In this document: piece after piece, positions 1 to 9,524 of the stretch | Position numbering within the stretch: the first letter of the stretch is position 1 | Layout: each line of letters starts with the position of its first letter | Source: Burkholderiaceae bacterium | GTDB lineage: Bacteria; Pseudomonadota; Gammaproteobacteria; Burkholderiales; Burkholderiaceae | Assembly (NCBI GenBank): GCA_023266335.1 | Contig: JAHFQJ010000017.1 | Span: forward strand, 1-44,659 | DNA: 44,659 bases | Direction: 5' to 3' | Made by a program: the position numbers and the translations under genes | Notes under the pieces: model-generated | What the model saw: the letters and a program-made list of their open reading frames with translations, nothing else | Databases searched by the model: none | What the model was told of the DNA's origin: nothing

Positions 1-541
1 TATTTACACTGCCTACAGTATCACTTAACGAAGAAGATACTGAGATTAAGCCGCTAACCGTGTTTAATACTACAGAACTAATATTACTTATAGAACTTAC
101 CGTATTTTGCACTACAGATGACACGGAATCTAAAGTATTTATAACTCCAGATACGGTTGAACTTATGCTATTTACACTGCCTACAGTATCACTTAACGAA
201 GAAGACACTGAGATTAAGCCACTAACTGTATTTAATACTACAGAACTAATTCCGCTTACTGCACTTACCGTATTTTGCACTACAGATGAAACAGAATCTA
301 AAGTATTTATAACTCCAGATACAGTTGAACTTATGCTATTTACACTGCCTACAGTATCACTTAACGAAGAAGACACTGAGATTAAGCCACTAACTGTATT
401 TAATACTACAGAACTAATATTACTTATAGAACTTACTGTATTTTGCACTACAGATGAAACAGAATCTAAAGTATTTATAACTCCGGATACAGTTGAGCTT
501 ATGCTATTTACACTGCCTACAGTATCACTTAACGAAGAAGA
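1..541 (-). repeat. 168-bp tandem repeats in adhesin stalk
   Basis: The block starting tttacactgcctacagtatc recurs at 3, 171, 339 and 507, a period of exactly 168 bp (56 residues), with only scattered substitutions. The array runs off the left edge and decays after about 541. Each 56-residue unit is itself four 14-residue units. The less regular 14-residue (42-bp) pattern continues to about 1267, roughly 30 units in total. The repeat preserves the reading frame. Confidence 0.95.
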
Positions 542-2056
542 TAAGACATTTAAATTGCTAATATTACTTTGCACACTCCCGCTGATAAGATTGACTGTGC
601 TAACAGTATCACTAAGTGAAGATGAAACAAAACCAAGCCCCAGAGACAAATCGCTTACAACTGAAGAAACAATGCTTAAACCAGTTAATCCACTACTTAA
701 AACAGCAGATACAACCCCAACTTCATTTAAAGTATCGCTAACCGCTGAGCTAACAAAGCCTAAACTAGTAATAGTATTATTTAAAGAAGAAGATACAGAA
801 CCTAATCCTTGAAATACATCGCTAACTACAGAAGATACTACGCCAATTGTATTTAATGAATTGCTTACTGCAGAAGAAACTAAGCTTAAACTTGTTAAAC
901 CATCGCTTAATACTGAGGAAATTACATTAACACCAGAAATTGTGCTGCTTACACTATTGCTAAGGCTACTTACATTGCTTATTGTATTAAATAAAGAAGA
1001 TGAAAGCGAAGAAACGCCTGATACTACATCAAACACAGACGAGCTAACACTGTTTACAACCGAACTTACACTGCCTAATGTATTTACAGTAGTGCTTAAT
1101 GAACCTGATATAACAGTAATATTGCTAAGAGCCGTGTTTAGTGTACTGCTTAAACCGCTAACATCTCCCAAAATTCCTACCGCACTTGAAACTAAATTTA
1201 ATACACTAGCTGTAGTTGATAATGTGCCGGATACCACCCCTAAATTACCAGATAAACTACTAACAGTTTGCGCAACAACTACAACTTGCCCTACATTAGC
1301 TGCATCAGTTGTTTGAGTACCGGCAGCCACATTTGTAATTTGTCTTTCATTGCCTGAACTCCCCACACTCACACTGCCGTTACTTGTTGTAACAGTGGTT
1401 ATACTGCCGTTTAAAGCATTTATCACCAAATCAGTAGCTGCTAAGACAGGTCCTCTATCTTCAAGTGAACCATATCCTAATGCAACACTGCCCGTAGTTG
1501 AAGCAGTGGTATTATGACCTATTGCTAAAGCATTTGAAGTCAAAGATGCTCCAGCAACTGCTGTATAACCAATTGCAATATTATAATCAGGAATAAGTGC
1601 AGGAAATCCATCATAAGCATAAGTATTTGGGCCATAAGCAATATTACTAGAATCGCCATTTATATTACCGCTATCCAATGCGCCGGCATGAGCTGAGGTG
1701 CTAATTACTACACTAGCCGCTAAACACGTCGCCCCTGCAGCGGATAAAGCAGTTTTCTTCAATGCAGAAATATTATTTAAAAGGCTAGCTAGATTAGTAG
1801 ACAAGCCTTGCTGATTTTTTAATAAATTACTTATAAATTTAGCCATGAATTTTGGACAAACTATAGAAGTACATTTTTTAGCAAATTGAAACGGCTGTAG
1901 CTCACCTAACTTAAAATCTTCATCAAATTTATTTTTACAAGCTGTTTTTTGTTCTGAAGTAGAACTGCTGGAGGTTTTATGCCCTTTTGCTAATTCGCTA
2001 ACCACTACCCAAGTATTAGTTATTTTGCTCCAAATAATTCTATATATTTTGTTCAT
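1..2056 (-). CDS. Trimeric autotransporter adhesin (YadA-like), N-terminal part, cut by window edge
   Basis: The minus strand is open from an ATG at 2056 to base 1, giving 685 codons with no stop. The start MNKIYRIIWSKITNTWVVVS is an ESPR-type extended signal region. A hydrophobic stretch follows at about residues 105-120, ending in a likely cleavage site after SAHA (residue 124). Next come head-type repeats (ALAIGHNT, SVALGYGS), then a neck-like motif (QITNVAAGTQTTDAANVGQ, about residues 240-260), then a long stalk built of 14-residue units. The domain order matches trimeric autotransporters, which form outer-membrane-anchored fibres that bind host surfaces. The C-terminal membrane anchor lies outside the window. 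A purine-rich ribosome site (AAGGAAGGA) precedes the ATG. Odd points are the long 124-residue leader with three cysteines before its hydrophobic core, and a stalk almost free of charged residues. The family call is secure; the adhesin's ligand is unknown. Confidence 0.93.
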   Translation of the reverse strand, partial: MNKIYRIIWSKITNTWVVVSELAKGHKTSSSSTSEQKTACKNKFDEDFKLGELQPFQFAKKCTSIVCPKFMAKFISNLLKNQQGLSTNLASLLNNISALKKTALSAAGATCLAASVVISTSAHAGALDSGNINGDSSNIAYGPNTYAYDGFPALIPDYNIAIGYTAVAGASLTSNALAIGHNTTASTTGSVALGYGSLEDRGPVLAATDLVINALNGSITTVTTSNGSVSVGSSGNERQITNVAAGTQTTDAANVGQVVVVAQTVSSLSGNLGVVSGTLSTTASVLNLVSSAVGILGDVSGLSSTLNTALSNITVISGSLSTTVNTLGSVSSVVNSVSSSVFDVVSGVSSLSSSLFNTISNVSSLSNSVSSTISGVNVISSVLSDGLTSLSLVSSAVSNSLNTIGVVSSVVSDVFQGLGSVSSSLNNTITSLGFVSSAVSDTLNEVGVVSAVLSSGLTGLSIVSSVVSDLSLGLGFVSSSLSDTVSTVNLISGSVQSNISNLNVLSSSLSDTVGSVNSISSTVSGVINTLDSVSSVVQNTVSSISNISSVVLNTVSGLISVSSSLSDTVGSVNSISSTVSGVINTLDSVSSVVQNTVSAVSGISSVVLNTVSGLISVSSSLSDTVGSVNSISSTVSGVINTLDSVSSVVQNTVSSISNISSVVLNTVSGLISVSSSLSDTVGSVN

Positions 2057-2445
2057 CGGCTATCCTTCCTTTAAGGCTATAGGGTATAACTTTAATTTAA
2101 AAAGTTACTCATGGTTTTCATTATAGATTTATACATAACAAATATATATATTTTTAAAAACCTAGTACATAATTTTCTAAATTATTTACCTAAAACAAGA
2201 ATAAAATTGTTTATTTAAGAACATTTTTTAATATAGGATATATATAATTAGAGGTTAATGCAGAATAAGTATGATTTTATATGCATTTATTTAAATGTTA
2301 CATATTTACATCAATAAATGTGAAAATATGATTGTGAAAAAGTCAATATATTGAATTATAAAAACCACAATAATTATAATTAAAGCTATTACTATCTATT
2401 CAATTTTGTTTTATAATGCAGAATACACAAATTAATTTTATTATT
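2057..2445. other. AT-rich intergenic region between divergent genes
   Basis: This gap separates the divergently read adhesin and small secreted-protein genes. Apart from the adhesin ribosome site (about 2060-2075, minus strand), it is very AT-rich with several TATAAT-like hexamers. No convincing paired -35 box, tRNA or further ORF was seen. It should hold the promoters of both flanking genes. Confidence 0.6.
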
Positions 2446-2841
2446 ATGAAAATTTCTATACCTTTCTCTTTACTTAGAGTTGCCTCATCTTTAATTCAGC
2501 CTGCTGAAGCAAAAGGCGGTGGGGGCGGTCTTACGCTTATAATTGCAGCTTGCAAAAATGCAATACAAACTACATTAACATCTGCTCCCTATAACTTTAA
2601 AAGTAGTGATTTTTCACTACAGTATGATATGAATGGCGTGGCAATAATTTGTTCCCCAAAAACCCCATCTTGTCAGGCATTAAAAAAATTAAATCTTAAT
2701 GATTTAAATAATCTAGTGCATTCACATGGTGTTACATGCAATGTTAAAGAAGTATGGGAAAGTGCAGCAAGTTCGAACGGCAATAATGTGGCATATGCAG
2801 CTGCATATATGGCTTTAGCAGGTGTTTTAGCCAATGTGTAG
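2446..2841 (+). CDS. Small secreted hypothetical protein
   Basis: This is a 131-residue protein if the ATG at 2446 is used. An in-frame ATG at 2416 would add ten residues, but the start at 2446 puts a signal peptide right at the N-terminus. The leader MKISIPFSLLRVASSLIQPA runs into AEA followed by KGGGGG, a plausible signal peptidase I site. The mature part has four cysteines (AAC, IIC, PSC, VTC), which could form two disulfides in the periplasm or outside the cell. A small hydrophobic, alanine-rich tail ends the protein. I recognise no family. It is read away from the adhesin and converges with the giant gene, with 8 bp between their ends. Its composition is protein-like, so it is probably real, but no function can be assigned. 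Confidence 0.65.
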   Translation: MKISIPFSLLRVASSLIQPAEAKGGGGGLTLIIAACKNAIQTTLTSAPYNFKSSDFSLQYDMNGVAIICSPKTPSCQALKKLNLNDLNNLVHSHGVTCNVKEVWESAASSNGNNVAYAAAYMALAGVLANV

Positions 2842-2849
2842 CGCTATAA

Positions 2850-5800
2850 TTAATAAGCCCCAATTAACTGACGTCTGTCTGAAATTACTTTCTGTACGTT
2901 TTGATTAAATGTAGGAATTGAATGTGATGCAGGCTGTTTGTTTAAATTAAACTTACGCAGCAATTTATTCATTTGATGAGATAACTCGTTTTTTAATGAA
3001 TCATTAGCACGCCATACCTGATAACCAAAAGCAATATTTTTCTCTCTTTGTTCTTCAAGCTGTTGTTTTTGCTTATGCAGTGAATAATATTCATTTTGAG
3101 CTTTTTTACGCTCATCTTGAGATAAATTGCTGCGGTTTGCATTGTTATAACTATTTTGTATTTCCTGATCTTTTTGCACTAACTGTACATCTAAGTTTGT
3201 TATATCTTTATCCGTAATGTTTCTAAATGCACTATGATTCGATGTTTTTTGCAGGCTATGTTTTAAACTACCAGATTTTCCGCTTAATACACTAAACTCC
3301 ACCAACTTAACCGGCAAAATGATAGCCTGTCTTGCTAACATATAGGGTATCCAGTGCCTATAGCTTGGGTTGATTAGATATTTACTCAAAGATTTTCTGC
3401 CGAACGGGTTAAATATTCTTTCATATAAAAATTTTCCGGTACGTTTTGAACCCATTTTTATTTTTTGGGCAGTAGTTTCTGCTGTTTCAAAATCGCTGTC
3501 TAAGCGTCGGTTATTAAAATTTAAAGTGCTGTCTAATTTAAAACTAATTAAATTTTCTTGGTTATTATTTTGAATTTGTGGTCTATCATGCTGTTCAAAT
3601 AATTGAGCTTGAGCATTATTAGAAATATCAAGATATTTTTCTCTTGCTAATACATTATTATATTTATTCTGCAGGAATTTATTCGTATCATATAATAGAT
3701 GCCTAAAATTATCCTGTTTTAATTTAATTAATGCTAACTGATTTCTTAATTCATACAATTCATGATTATCTAAAGCTGATTTAACTGGCTTAGCATTTTT
3801 TTGAGCAATAGTCTGCTTAATATCATTTTCTAAACTATTTAACAAGCTAATTTCACTGTCTGTTTGATTTTTTATATCAATAATTTGCTGAATAAATAAA
3901 CTTTTATTCACTTCATGCCCAACTTGCGAGAATAAATAATTAAGTGCATTAAAATAATCGCCTTTATATTTAGCAAAAATATTCTGCGTATAGTTTAACA
4001 ATTGCTGTTTAGCTTTATCTAAACTTTGAGTTAACTCCAACTGCTGTTTTTGTTTTGATTTAAATAATCCCTGTGCTTTATTTAACGGGTAACTGAATAT
4101 ACTCTCACCTCTAATCCAAAAATCTGCATTTTTTTGTATATTTTCTATCCAGTTTTTATCTGTTTGCTTTTTATCCTGCTGCGGTTTTTGTGGTAGAATG
4201 CTGGCAACAGACGATGCAAGTAATTCTGAAGTATATTGCTCCAGCACAGATTTATTAATATTTTTATGTATAATTTGATGTTGCCTACTATTTTCATCAA
4301 CTGAAGTAATCAATAATTTTTCTGCATCGCTAATATTTTTAATGCTATTATGCGGATTAATATCATTCATTAACAATTCAATTACTTTATTCAGCGGAGT
4401 AATAGAATTATCTAATTCGTGTATTTTATCTTTTAATTTATTTTTTTGTTTTTCAGTTAAATTATTTTGTTGTAATTGTTGTTTTAGTACATTTACTTTT
4501 TGGTTAAATTTAGATATTACTTGCTGTAATTCTAAAATAAAAGCAGCGATATTACTTTTATGGTTAGCCGGTCTGCCGTTAGTTCCGATATGCTCTAAAT
4601 AAGAGGCAACCCCGCCGATGGTAGCAGCCACGAATACATAAGAATACCAAGTTGCTGAAGCAATTTTCTGTGCTGTGTCATCGCCATCATTTTTTTCTAT
4701 AGCCGAAGACAAACTGTAGCCAATTTCATCAATTCCCCAAAATAAAAATGCAGCTCTAAAAAAAGTGTGATGTAAAACCTCCATTGGATTTTTCATTAGG
4801 TTTTTAAATGCATAACCAATCACCGGAAATGGATTATCTGTTCTTAATAAATCTACAATTTTTGATTTTGGATATTTCTTGGCTAAAGTTTGCCAAGCAT
4901 ATTTCCACTCTTCATGAGCATATTTTTTAGAATTTTTATTCTGTACATAAGCTAACCCGCGATAAAACAAAGCAGCTTGATCAACTTTATCTTTTTCTTT
5001 AATTTTTAAAACATCTAATTTATCTAATATTATCTGCTGTGATTTATTGTTATGTTGTTTTTGAGCTAATTTTAATTCATGCTTATATTTTTTAAATCTG
5101 GCATCATAATCAGCAAAAGTTTCTTGGAAATAAGTTTTACCTTGATTAACTCTGCCGTCTGCATTGTAGTTAATATCATTATGAATAGCGTCAGCACTAA
5201 ATACAAATTTAGATAATAACAGATTTTTTTGTATTTCAGGTAAGGCCTCAATTTGCTGTGCTGTATATGGAGTATGCCCATATTTAATCATAATGCCGAT
5301 TACATATTTTTCAAAATCTTCCTTATTTAAATTATCAATAATATGATCTAAATTATAGCGTATAGCCTCTTTAGTCATTTGATGCCCAGGCATATTCACA
5401 CTAGTTCTTAATAAATACTCATCGCCTAATAAACCATCTGCACCTGCGCCGATAAATTGAAATATCATTCTAAATAAACGTGTGAGTTTGGACAACGGAA
5501 CGCTTACACCGGGTAAAAAAGCATTAGCCACCATAAATCCCATTCTAACTAAATTTTGGAATAATTGCTTAAAAAATGCAATGCCAACTACAGATTTATT
5601 TTGAGCCTTATGCTGCCATAATAAATCTTGGAAAACAACCATATTTTCAAATAAAATATGCTGCATTTTCTGCTGTGCTTCTGCTTTATTATAGTTTTTG
5701 CCGTCAATACTGAATAATTCTTTTTTATGTGCAGCACCAGAACTTTGCTCGTAGATATTTTCAAATAAAGCAAAATCTGCTTCATTTTTTTTAACTGCAG

Positions 5801-8495
5801 TATGAATTTTTCTGGATAAATCATTCGTAGTATTAGTTAAACCAGAAGCTAAAGCCGTATTTTTTGACTTACTGTGCATAGAAGTAGCACCTAAAGCATC
5901 ACCCATTAATTGTGATTGAGTGCAGGTTGCCATATGTATCAGCCAATTTGTTGTGCCGTCTTTAAATGCTTCTGAATCTGCACCGCGTGCAATCGAATTA
6001 ATTATAAAAGCCCACCAGTTATCAATTGACTGCCAGCCGTTTTCAACTGCATTTCCTTTTATACGCTTAGCTCTGTCTTCACGGTTCATTTTTGCTAAAC
6101 GCTCATATCTGCCTGCCTTCCAGCCTTGTAAATTTTCATGGCTAAACGGGTTTAAATAAGACGTAACAAACCGTGTAACACGGCTTTTCCCTGCTTTAGC
6201 TTCTTGCTTATAGCCGATATGGTCTGCTCTTATTTCACGTGCATGCCATTTATAAATCAATGCTTGTTCTGCTCTAGAATACTGCTGAATATTTTTATCA
6301 GCAAAATTTTGACTTGATTTAGCTAAATTTGCAGGCGCTAGTGAATATTTATCTTTAAGCTGAAAAAAAGTTGATTTTTTATCTGTAATTATATCATCGT
6401 CCCAGCTTTGGTGATGTTTTAATAATTTATTGAATAATTTATGCGTAGTTGAACCTAACGGATTATAGCCTTTAAAACGGTATTCAGCACGCGTTTTATT
6501 ATGATTAATTTGTAAATATGCACTTACTTTATATTCTCTAGTCAACTGTTCTAAATATGCTAAAATTTGTTGAGGTTTATCATTTGAAAAATTTAAAACT
6601 AAAGTTTGACTATTTACGTTATATAATTGCCATATATTTTCTTTTTGATTAAATTCCAATAACAATTGAGCAGAATTTTTACCTGATTTAGCATTTAAAT
6701 TAAATAAAAATGGCTTTTTATCCTTAATATTCCTTAAAATAATATTATCAATAATTGATTTACCATTTTTTTGTGCAGAGTGGTCAATAATATCTTTGTA
6801 TTTAAAAACCATATTTAAATCAAAAACTTCTCCATTTTTCTCGTTAGCCTGATTTAATGTATGGGTTAAATCAATATTATCTGCCAATAATTCAGAACCA
6901 GCCTGCGGATTATTCCTTATAAACTGCTCTGGTGTTTTGTTATAAATTTTGCTCACAGCATAAACTAAATCTTTATTTTGATTATTTTGTACAAATTTTT
7001 GCTGGAGTTTATTTTGCAAATCGTGTAAATTCGGTTTAGCTTTTGTTAAATCAAATAATGCATGAAATGGTCCTTTGCTTAAAGGCGGGCTTGAAACTAA
7101 AGTTAAGTTTTTACCTTTTGATTTTATTAACTGCAATAAATCTTTTAATAAAAAATGATTATTGTGATTAAAATTAGATAAAAAAAATTCCACGTAAGCA
7201 ATTGCATTTTTGTCAAAATAAGCTTGCAAACCCAATGATTGAATAAATTTACCTAGTTTCCCTGTCAGTGGTTTTGCAGCAGCAGAATAATTAAAATTAT
7301 GCTTAATTAATATATCAATTATTTTTGATATGTCATGACTAAACTTGGCATAATCTTTCAAATGCTGATTATGCACAATACGCAAGTTATCATACTGCTG
7401 CTTTAACTGATTAATTTTATCAAAAATTTGATTTATATTTTGTTCTAAATCAATAATAGTATTGCTAAAAGCGATGTTTTTTTGATTATTATTTTGTTTA
7501 TACTGATTTTTTAAAGACTCAATATCTTTTTTAGATTGCCTGTTTTGTGCTTGCAGAAAATTAATTTCAGCATAAATATCCGTTGATTGTTTACTCGAAT
7601 TCGATAAATCTTTATGGTAAGAATTTATAATATTATTTTTTAGATGTGCGGCTTTTTGTGCTTTATTTAAATTTTCATATTCATAAACTAAATTTGCATT
7701 CTCATCAATATAATGCCAATAAACATCAAGGCTTTTTGTGCTTTGATTAAATTCTAAGCGCGGAATAAACACATAAATGTTTTTACCGTTTGACACCATT
7801 AATCTTTGTCTGTTTTTAGCTAGTTCTAAAATAAAATTATCATCTATTAAATTAATATTCTCTACTGAGATAATATTATTTTTCTGATTATCTAAGCCGG
7901 ATAAAAATTCTTGATGATTAAAATTAAAATGCTTTTCACTATCTTGAATATTTAAATATTTATGACTAACATTGTGTATAGCTTTACGCAATTTAGCTGA
8001 AGAATTGCTATTAAAAAAATTTGCCAGTAAAAAATTAATTTTAGATTGTGAGCTATTATTTTGCGGAGAAAAATAATAAACTTTATGTAAATTATCCTTG
8101 CTTTCGTATCTATAATCAATTTTATGCCCAGCCTGTGGGCTTATTAAACGGCAATGACTTTCTAAATTTAACGCATTAAACGCATGACTTACTGATTTAT
8201 AATTATTAGGTAATAAAGGTTGAGTATAATCTTTATAACTATGAATTGAATTATAGTTTAATTTTTTATCTCTTGAAAATAATGACTTAATAAATTTGGC
8301 ACTTGAAGTTAATTGAGGCTCATTCTTTGATGAATATATAGAGCGCTTGACAGTGTCTTGACTAGTAGAAAAAACATCATTTGAATTTTTGGTAAAACCA
8401 GTTCTATTAATTAATTTATTAATTTTTATAAAAGGCTTATCTAATTTTTTTAAACTAGATTTAATCCCAGAATTAATGTTACTAATTATGAACAT
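2850..8495 (-). CDS. Giant 1881-residue hypothetical protein, coiled-coil and membrane segments
   Basis: This is a single uninterrupted frame of 1881 codons, unusually long for an otherwise compact region. I recognise no family. Visible parts are: a basic, Ser/Asn-rich N-terminus with no signal peptide; likely coiled coil at about residues 310-385; hydrophobic stretches near 971-1025, 1242-1265 and 1278-1302; further long coiled coils between about 1305 and 1640; and a basic, Gln-rich C-terminus with another coiled coil at about 1770-1830. Residues 723-878 align with residues 49-204 of the 778-residue protein encoded at 21387-23723, with further anchors to the C-terminus (W1715xxYxxAR against W728xxYxxAR). 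Size, Asn/Gln/Lys richness, coiled coils and hydrophobic hairpins resemble secreted effectors or translocator-like proteins of host-associated bacteria, but that is inference. No catalytic motif was found. Confidence 0.88.
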   Translation of the reverse strand: MFIISNINSGIKSSLKKLDKPFIKINKLINRTGFTKNSNDVFSTSQDTVKRSIYSSKNEPQLTSSAKFIKSLFSRDKKLNYNSIHSYKDYTQPLLPNNYKSVSHAFNALNLESHCRLISPQAGHKIDYRYESKDNLHKVYYFSPQNNSSQSKINFLLANFFNSNSSAKLRKAIHNVSHKYLNIQDSEKHFNFNHQEFLSGLDNQKNNIISVENINLIDDNFILELAKNRQRLMVSNGKNIYVFIPRLEFNQSTKSLDVYWHYIDENANLVYEYENLNKAQKAAHLKNNIINSYHKDLSNSSKQSTDIYAEINFLQAQNRQSKKDIESLKNQYKQNNNQKNIAFSNTIIDLEQNINQIFDKINQLKQQYDNLRIVHNQHLKDYAKFSHDISKIIDILIKHNFNYSAAAKPLTGKLGKFIQSLGLQAYFDKNAIAYVEFFLSNFNHNNHFLLKDLLQLIKSKGKNLTLVSSPPLSKGPFHALFDLTKAKPNLHDLQNKLQQKFVQNNQNKDLVYAVSKIYNKTPEQFIRNNPQAGSELLADNIDLTHTLNQANEKNGEVFDLNMVFKYKDIIDHSAQKNGKSIIDNIILRNIKDKKPFLFNLNAKSGKNSAQLLLEFNQKENIWQLYNVNSQTLVLNFSNDKPQQILAYLEQLTREYKVSAYLQINHNKTRAEYRFKGYNPLGSTTHKLFNKLLKHHQSWDDDIITDKKSTFFQLKDKYSLAPANLAKSSQNFADKNIQQYSRAEQALIYKWHAREIRADHIGYKQEAKAGKSRVTRFVTSYLNPFSHENLQGWKAGRYERLAKMNREDRAKRIKGNAVENGWQSIDNWWAFIINSIARGADSEAFKDGTTNWLIHMATCTQSQLMGDALGATSMHSKSKNTALASGLTNTTNDLSRKIHTAVKKNEADFALFENIYEQSSGAAHKKELFSIDGKNYNKAEAQQKMQHILFENMVVFQDLLWQHKAQNKSVVGIAFFKQLFQNLVRMGFMVANAFLPGVSVPLSKLTRLFRMIFQFIGAGADGLLGDEYLLRTSVNMPGHQMTKEAIRYNLDHIIDNLNKEDFEKYVIGIMIKYGHTPYTAQQIEALPEIQKNLLLSKFVFSADAIHNDINYNADGRVNQGKTYFQETFADYDARFKKYKHELKLAQKQHNNKSQQIILDKLDVLKIKEKDKVDQAALFYRGLAYVQNKNSKKYAHEEWKYAWQTLAKKYPKSKIVDLLRTDNPFPVIGYAFKNLMKNPMEVLHHTFFRAAFLFWGIDEIGYSLSSAIEKNDGDDTAQKIASATWYSYVFVAATIGGVASYLEHIGTNGRPANHKSNIAAFILELQQVISKFNQKVNVLKQQLQQNNLTEKQKNKLKDKIHELDNSITPLNKVIELLMNDINPHNSIKNISDAEKLLITSVDENSRQHQIIHKNINKSVLEQYTSELLASSVASILPQKPQQDKKQTDKNWIENIQKNADFWIRGESIFSYPLNKAQGLFKSKQKQQLELTQSLDKAKQQLLNYTQNIFAKYKGDYFNALNYLFSQVGHEVNKSLFIQQIIDIKNQTDSEISLLNSLENDIKQTIAQKNAKPVKSALDNHELYELRNQLALIKLKQDNFRHLLYDTNKFLQNKYNNVLAREKYLDISNNAQAQLFEQHDRPQIQNNNQENLISFKLDSTLNFNNRRLDSDFETAETTAQKIKMGSKRTGKFLYERIFNPFGRKSLSKYLINPSYRHWIPYMLARQAIILPVKLVEFSVLSGKSGSLKHSLQKTSNHSAFRNITDKDITNLDVQLVQKDQEIQNSYNNANRSNLSQDERKKAQNEYYSLHKQKQQLEEQREKNIAFGYQVWRANDSLKNELSHQMNKLLRKFNLNKQPASHSIPTFNQNVQKVISDRRQLIGAY

Positions 8496-8812
8496 ATATT
8501 ATTTTACTAGCCTAGCGTACTTATATTGAAATACCGTATAAATATAAAAATGGGGGAGGTTGTAAATTGAGTATATGCAATAAATTAATAAATATAAAAT
8601 AATAAATTTGAATTAGTATATAATATAATATTATATATTGAATTAATAAAATATTATTTTTAATATTTTTTAGTGAGTGAATAATAAGTAAGCGTAAAAA
8701 TTTGAAACTATATAATATTTGTGTTACAACTATCAATAATATAAATTTAAAATAGCAGAATAAGAAATTTTATAAATTAGAAAAATATTTTAAGCAAATT
8801 TAAGGAAATAAT
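8496..8812. other. Extremely AT-rich intergenic region
   Basis: About 317 bp lie between the divergently read giant gene and the membrane-protein gene. The sequence is almost pure A/T with many TATAAT-like words. A 71-codon minus-strand frame here has the composition of translated AT-rich noise. Promoters for both flanking genes are expected, but none stands out. Confidence 0.55.
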
Positions 8813-9448
8813 ATGAAAATTATTGGAAATTTTAAGAAAGTCATTGAAAGTTTACCCTACAATAAAATATTCAATTGCGTAGGTATGGCATTAATTAACG
8901 GAACAGGAGGTTTTTTTGCAGGAAGTTTATTATCTTTATCCAAAACTTTAGAAGCAGAAGATTTTTGTAAAAGAGGAGATGAATCTATAGTAACCATAAT
9001 GTCAGGAGCGACTTCAACAGTTGCACTGCCGCTAATACAAGTTTTGCTCTCGTCAAAATTTGACGGAACAGCAAGAGAAAGCTGTTTTTTTGTATTAAAT
9101 AAAGAGAGAACTCCAAATCCGCAGATAAATAATGTAACAAATTATAAAAATATACTTAAAGACCGGCTAAGATTTTCAGTCTATGCTTTCCAGCCCTTTT
9201 ATGCCGCCCTAATAGGAGGTTTTATGTTAGCAGATAAAAACTGTGAACTTGCGAGGGCGCATCATACTTTTTATACGGTAGGTGATATAAATATGCTAAC
9301 TAGTGCAGTAGGAGGGCTAGTACTAAATCTGTCTGCCGCTGCTGTTGATAGTACTTTGGAATTTGTATGGAATAAATACGATGTTTCAGATAAAATTGGG
9401 GCAATTGAAATAAAAATCAAAGAAGCATATCAAAATTGGGGCGGTTAA
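8813..9448 (+). CDS. Hypothetical polytopic membrane protein
   Basis: This 211-residue protein starts at an ATG preceded by a good ribosome site (AAGGAA, about 6 nt upstream). Hydrophobic, Gly/Ala/Ser-rich stretches lie at about residues 20-45, 60-82, 125-142 and 160-180, suggesting four membrane helices or two helical hairpins. A charged segment lies between the second and third, and the C-terminus is charged. There are four cysteines (CVG, FCKRG, SCFF, NCEL). I recognise no family. It sits between the giant gene, which reads away from it, and a decayed insertion-sequence region, so it belongs to the accessory part of the window. Function unknown. Confidence 0.75.
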   Translation: MKIIGNFKKVIESLPYNKIFNCVGMALINGTGGFFAGSLLSLSKTLEAEDFCKRGDESIVTIMSGATSTVALPLIQVLLSSKFDGTARESCFFVLNKERTPNPQINNVTNYKNILKDRLRFSVYAFQPFYAALIGGFMLADKNCELARAHHTFYTVGDINMLTSAVGGLVLNLSAAAVDSTLEFVWNKYDVSDKIGAIEIKIKEAYQNWGG

Positions 9449-9524
9449 AAAATAATGTTTACTTATTTTGTTAAATAATATATAAATTAAATAGCCATTT
9501 TCATTATTAGAATTAGGGAGTTTT

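Noticed and set aside
1-541. Possible CRISPR array at the 168-bp repeats
   Set aside because: The repeats are contiguous, coding and without spacers, so they are protein repeats.
600-660. YopT-like cysteine protease resemblance considered for the giant protein (residues about 590-660 of its product)
   Set aside because: A loose strand pattern resembles the end of that fold, but no catalytic Cys/His/Asp set is visible. The coordinates given are placeholders within the window; the region is encoded near 6516-6728.
60-1316. Two plus-strand ORFs (60-812 and 861-1316) with repetitive Thr/Leu/Glu-rich products
   Set aside because: They are antisense shadows of the adhesin stalk. The minus strand gives a recognisable ESPR, head, neck and stalk in one continuous frame.
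5920-6159. Antisense ORFs inside the giant gene, such as this plus-strand frame
   Set aside because: They are shadows. The minus-strand frame is continuous for 1881 codons and related to another protein in the window.
8521-8736. 71-codon minus-strand ORF
   Set aside because: Its Ile/Leu/Tyr/Asn composition is what any AT-rich DNA yields. There is no ribosome site or motif.
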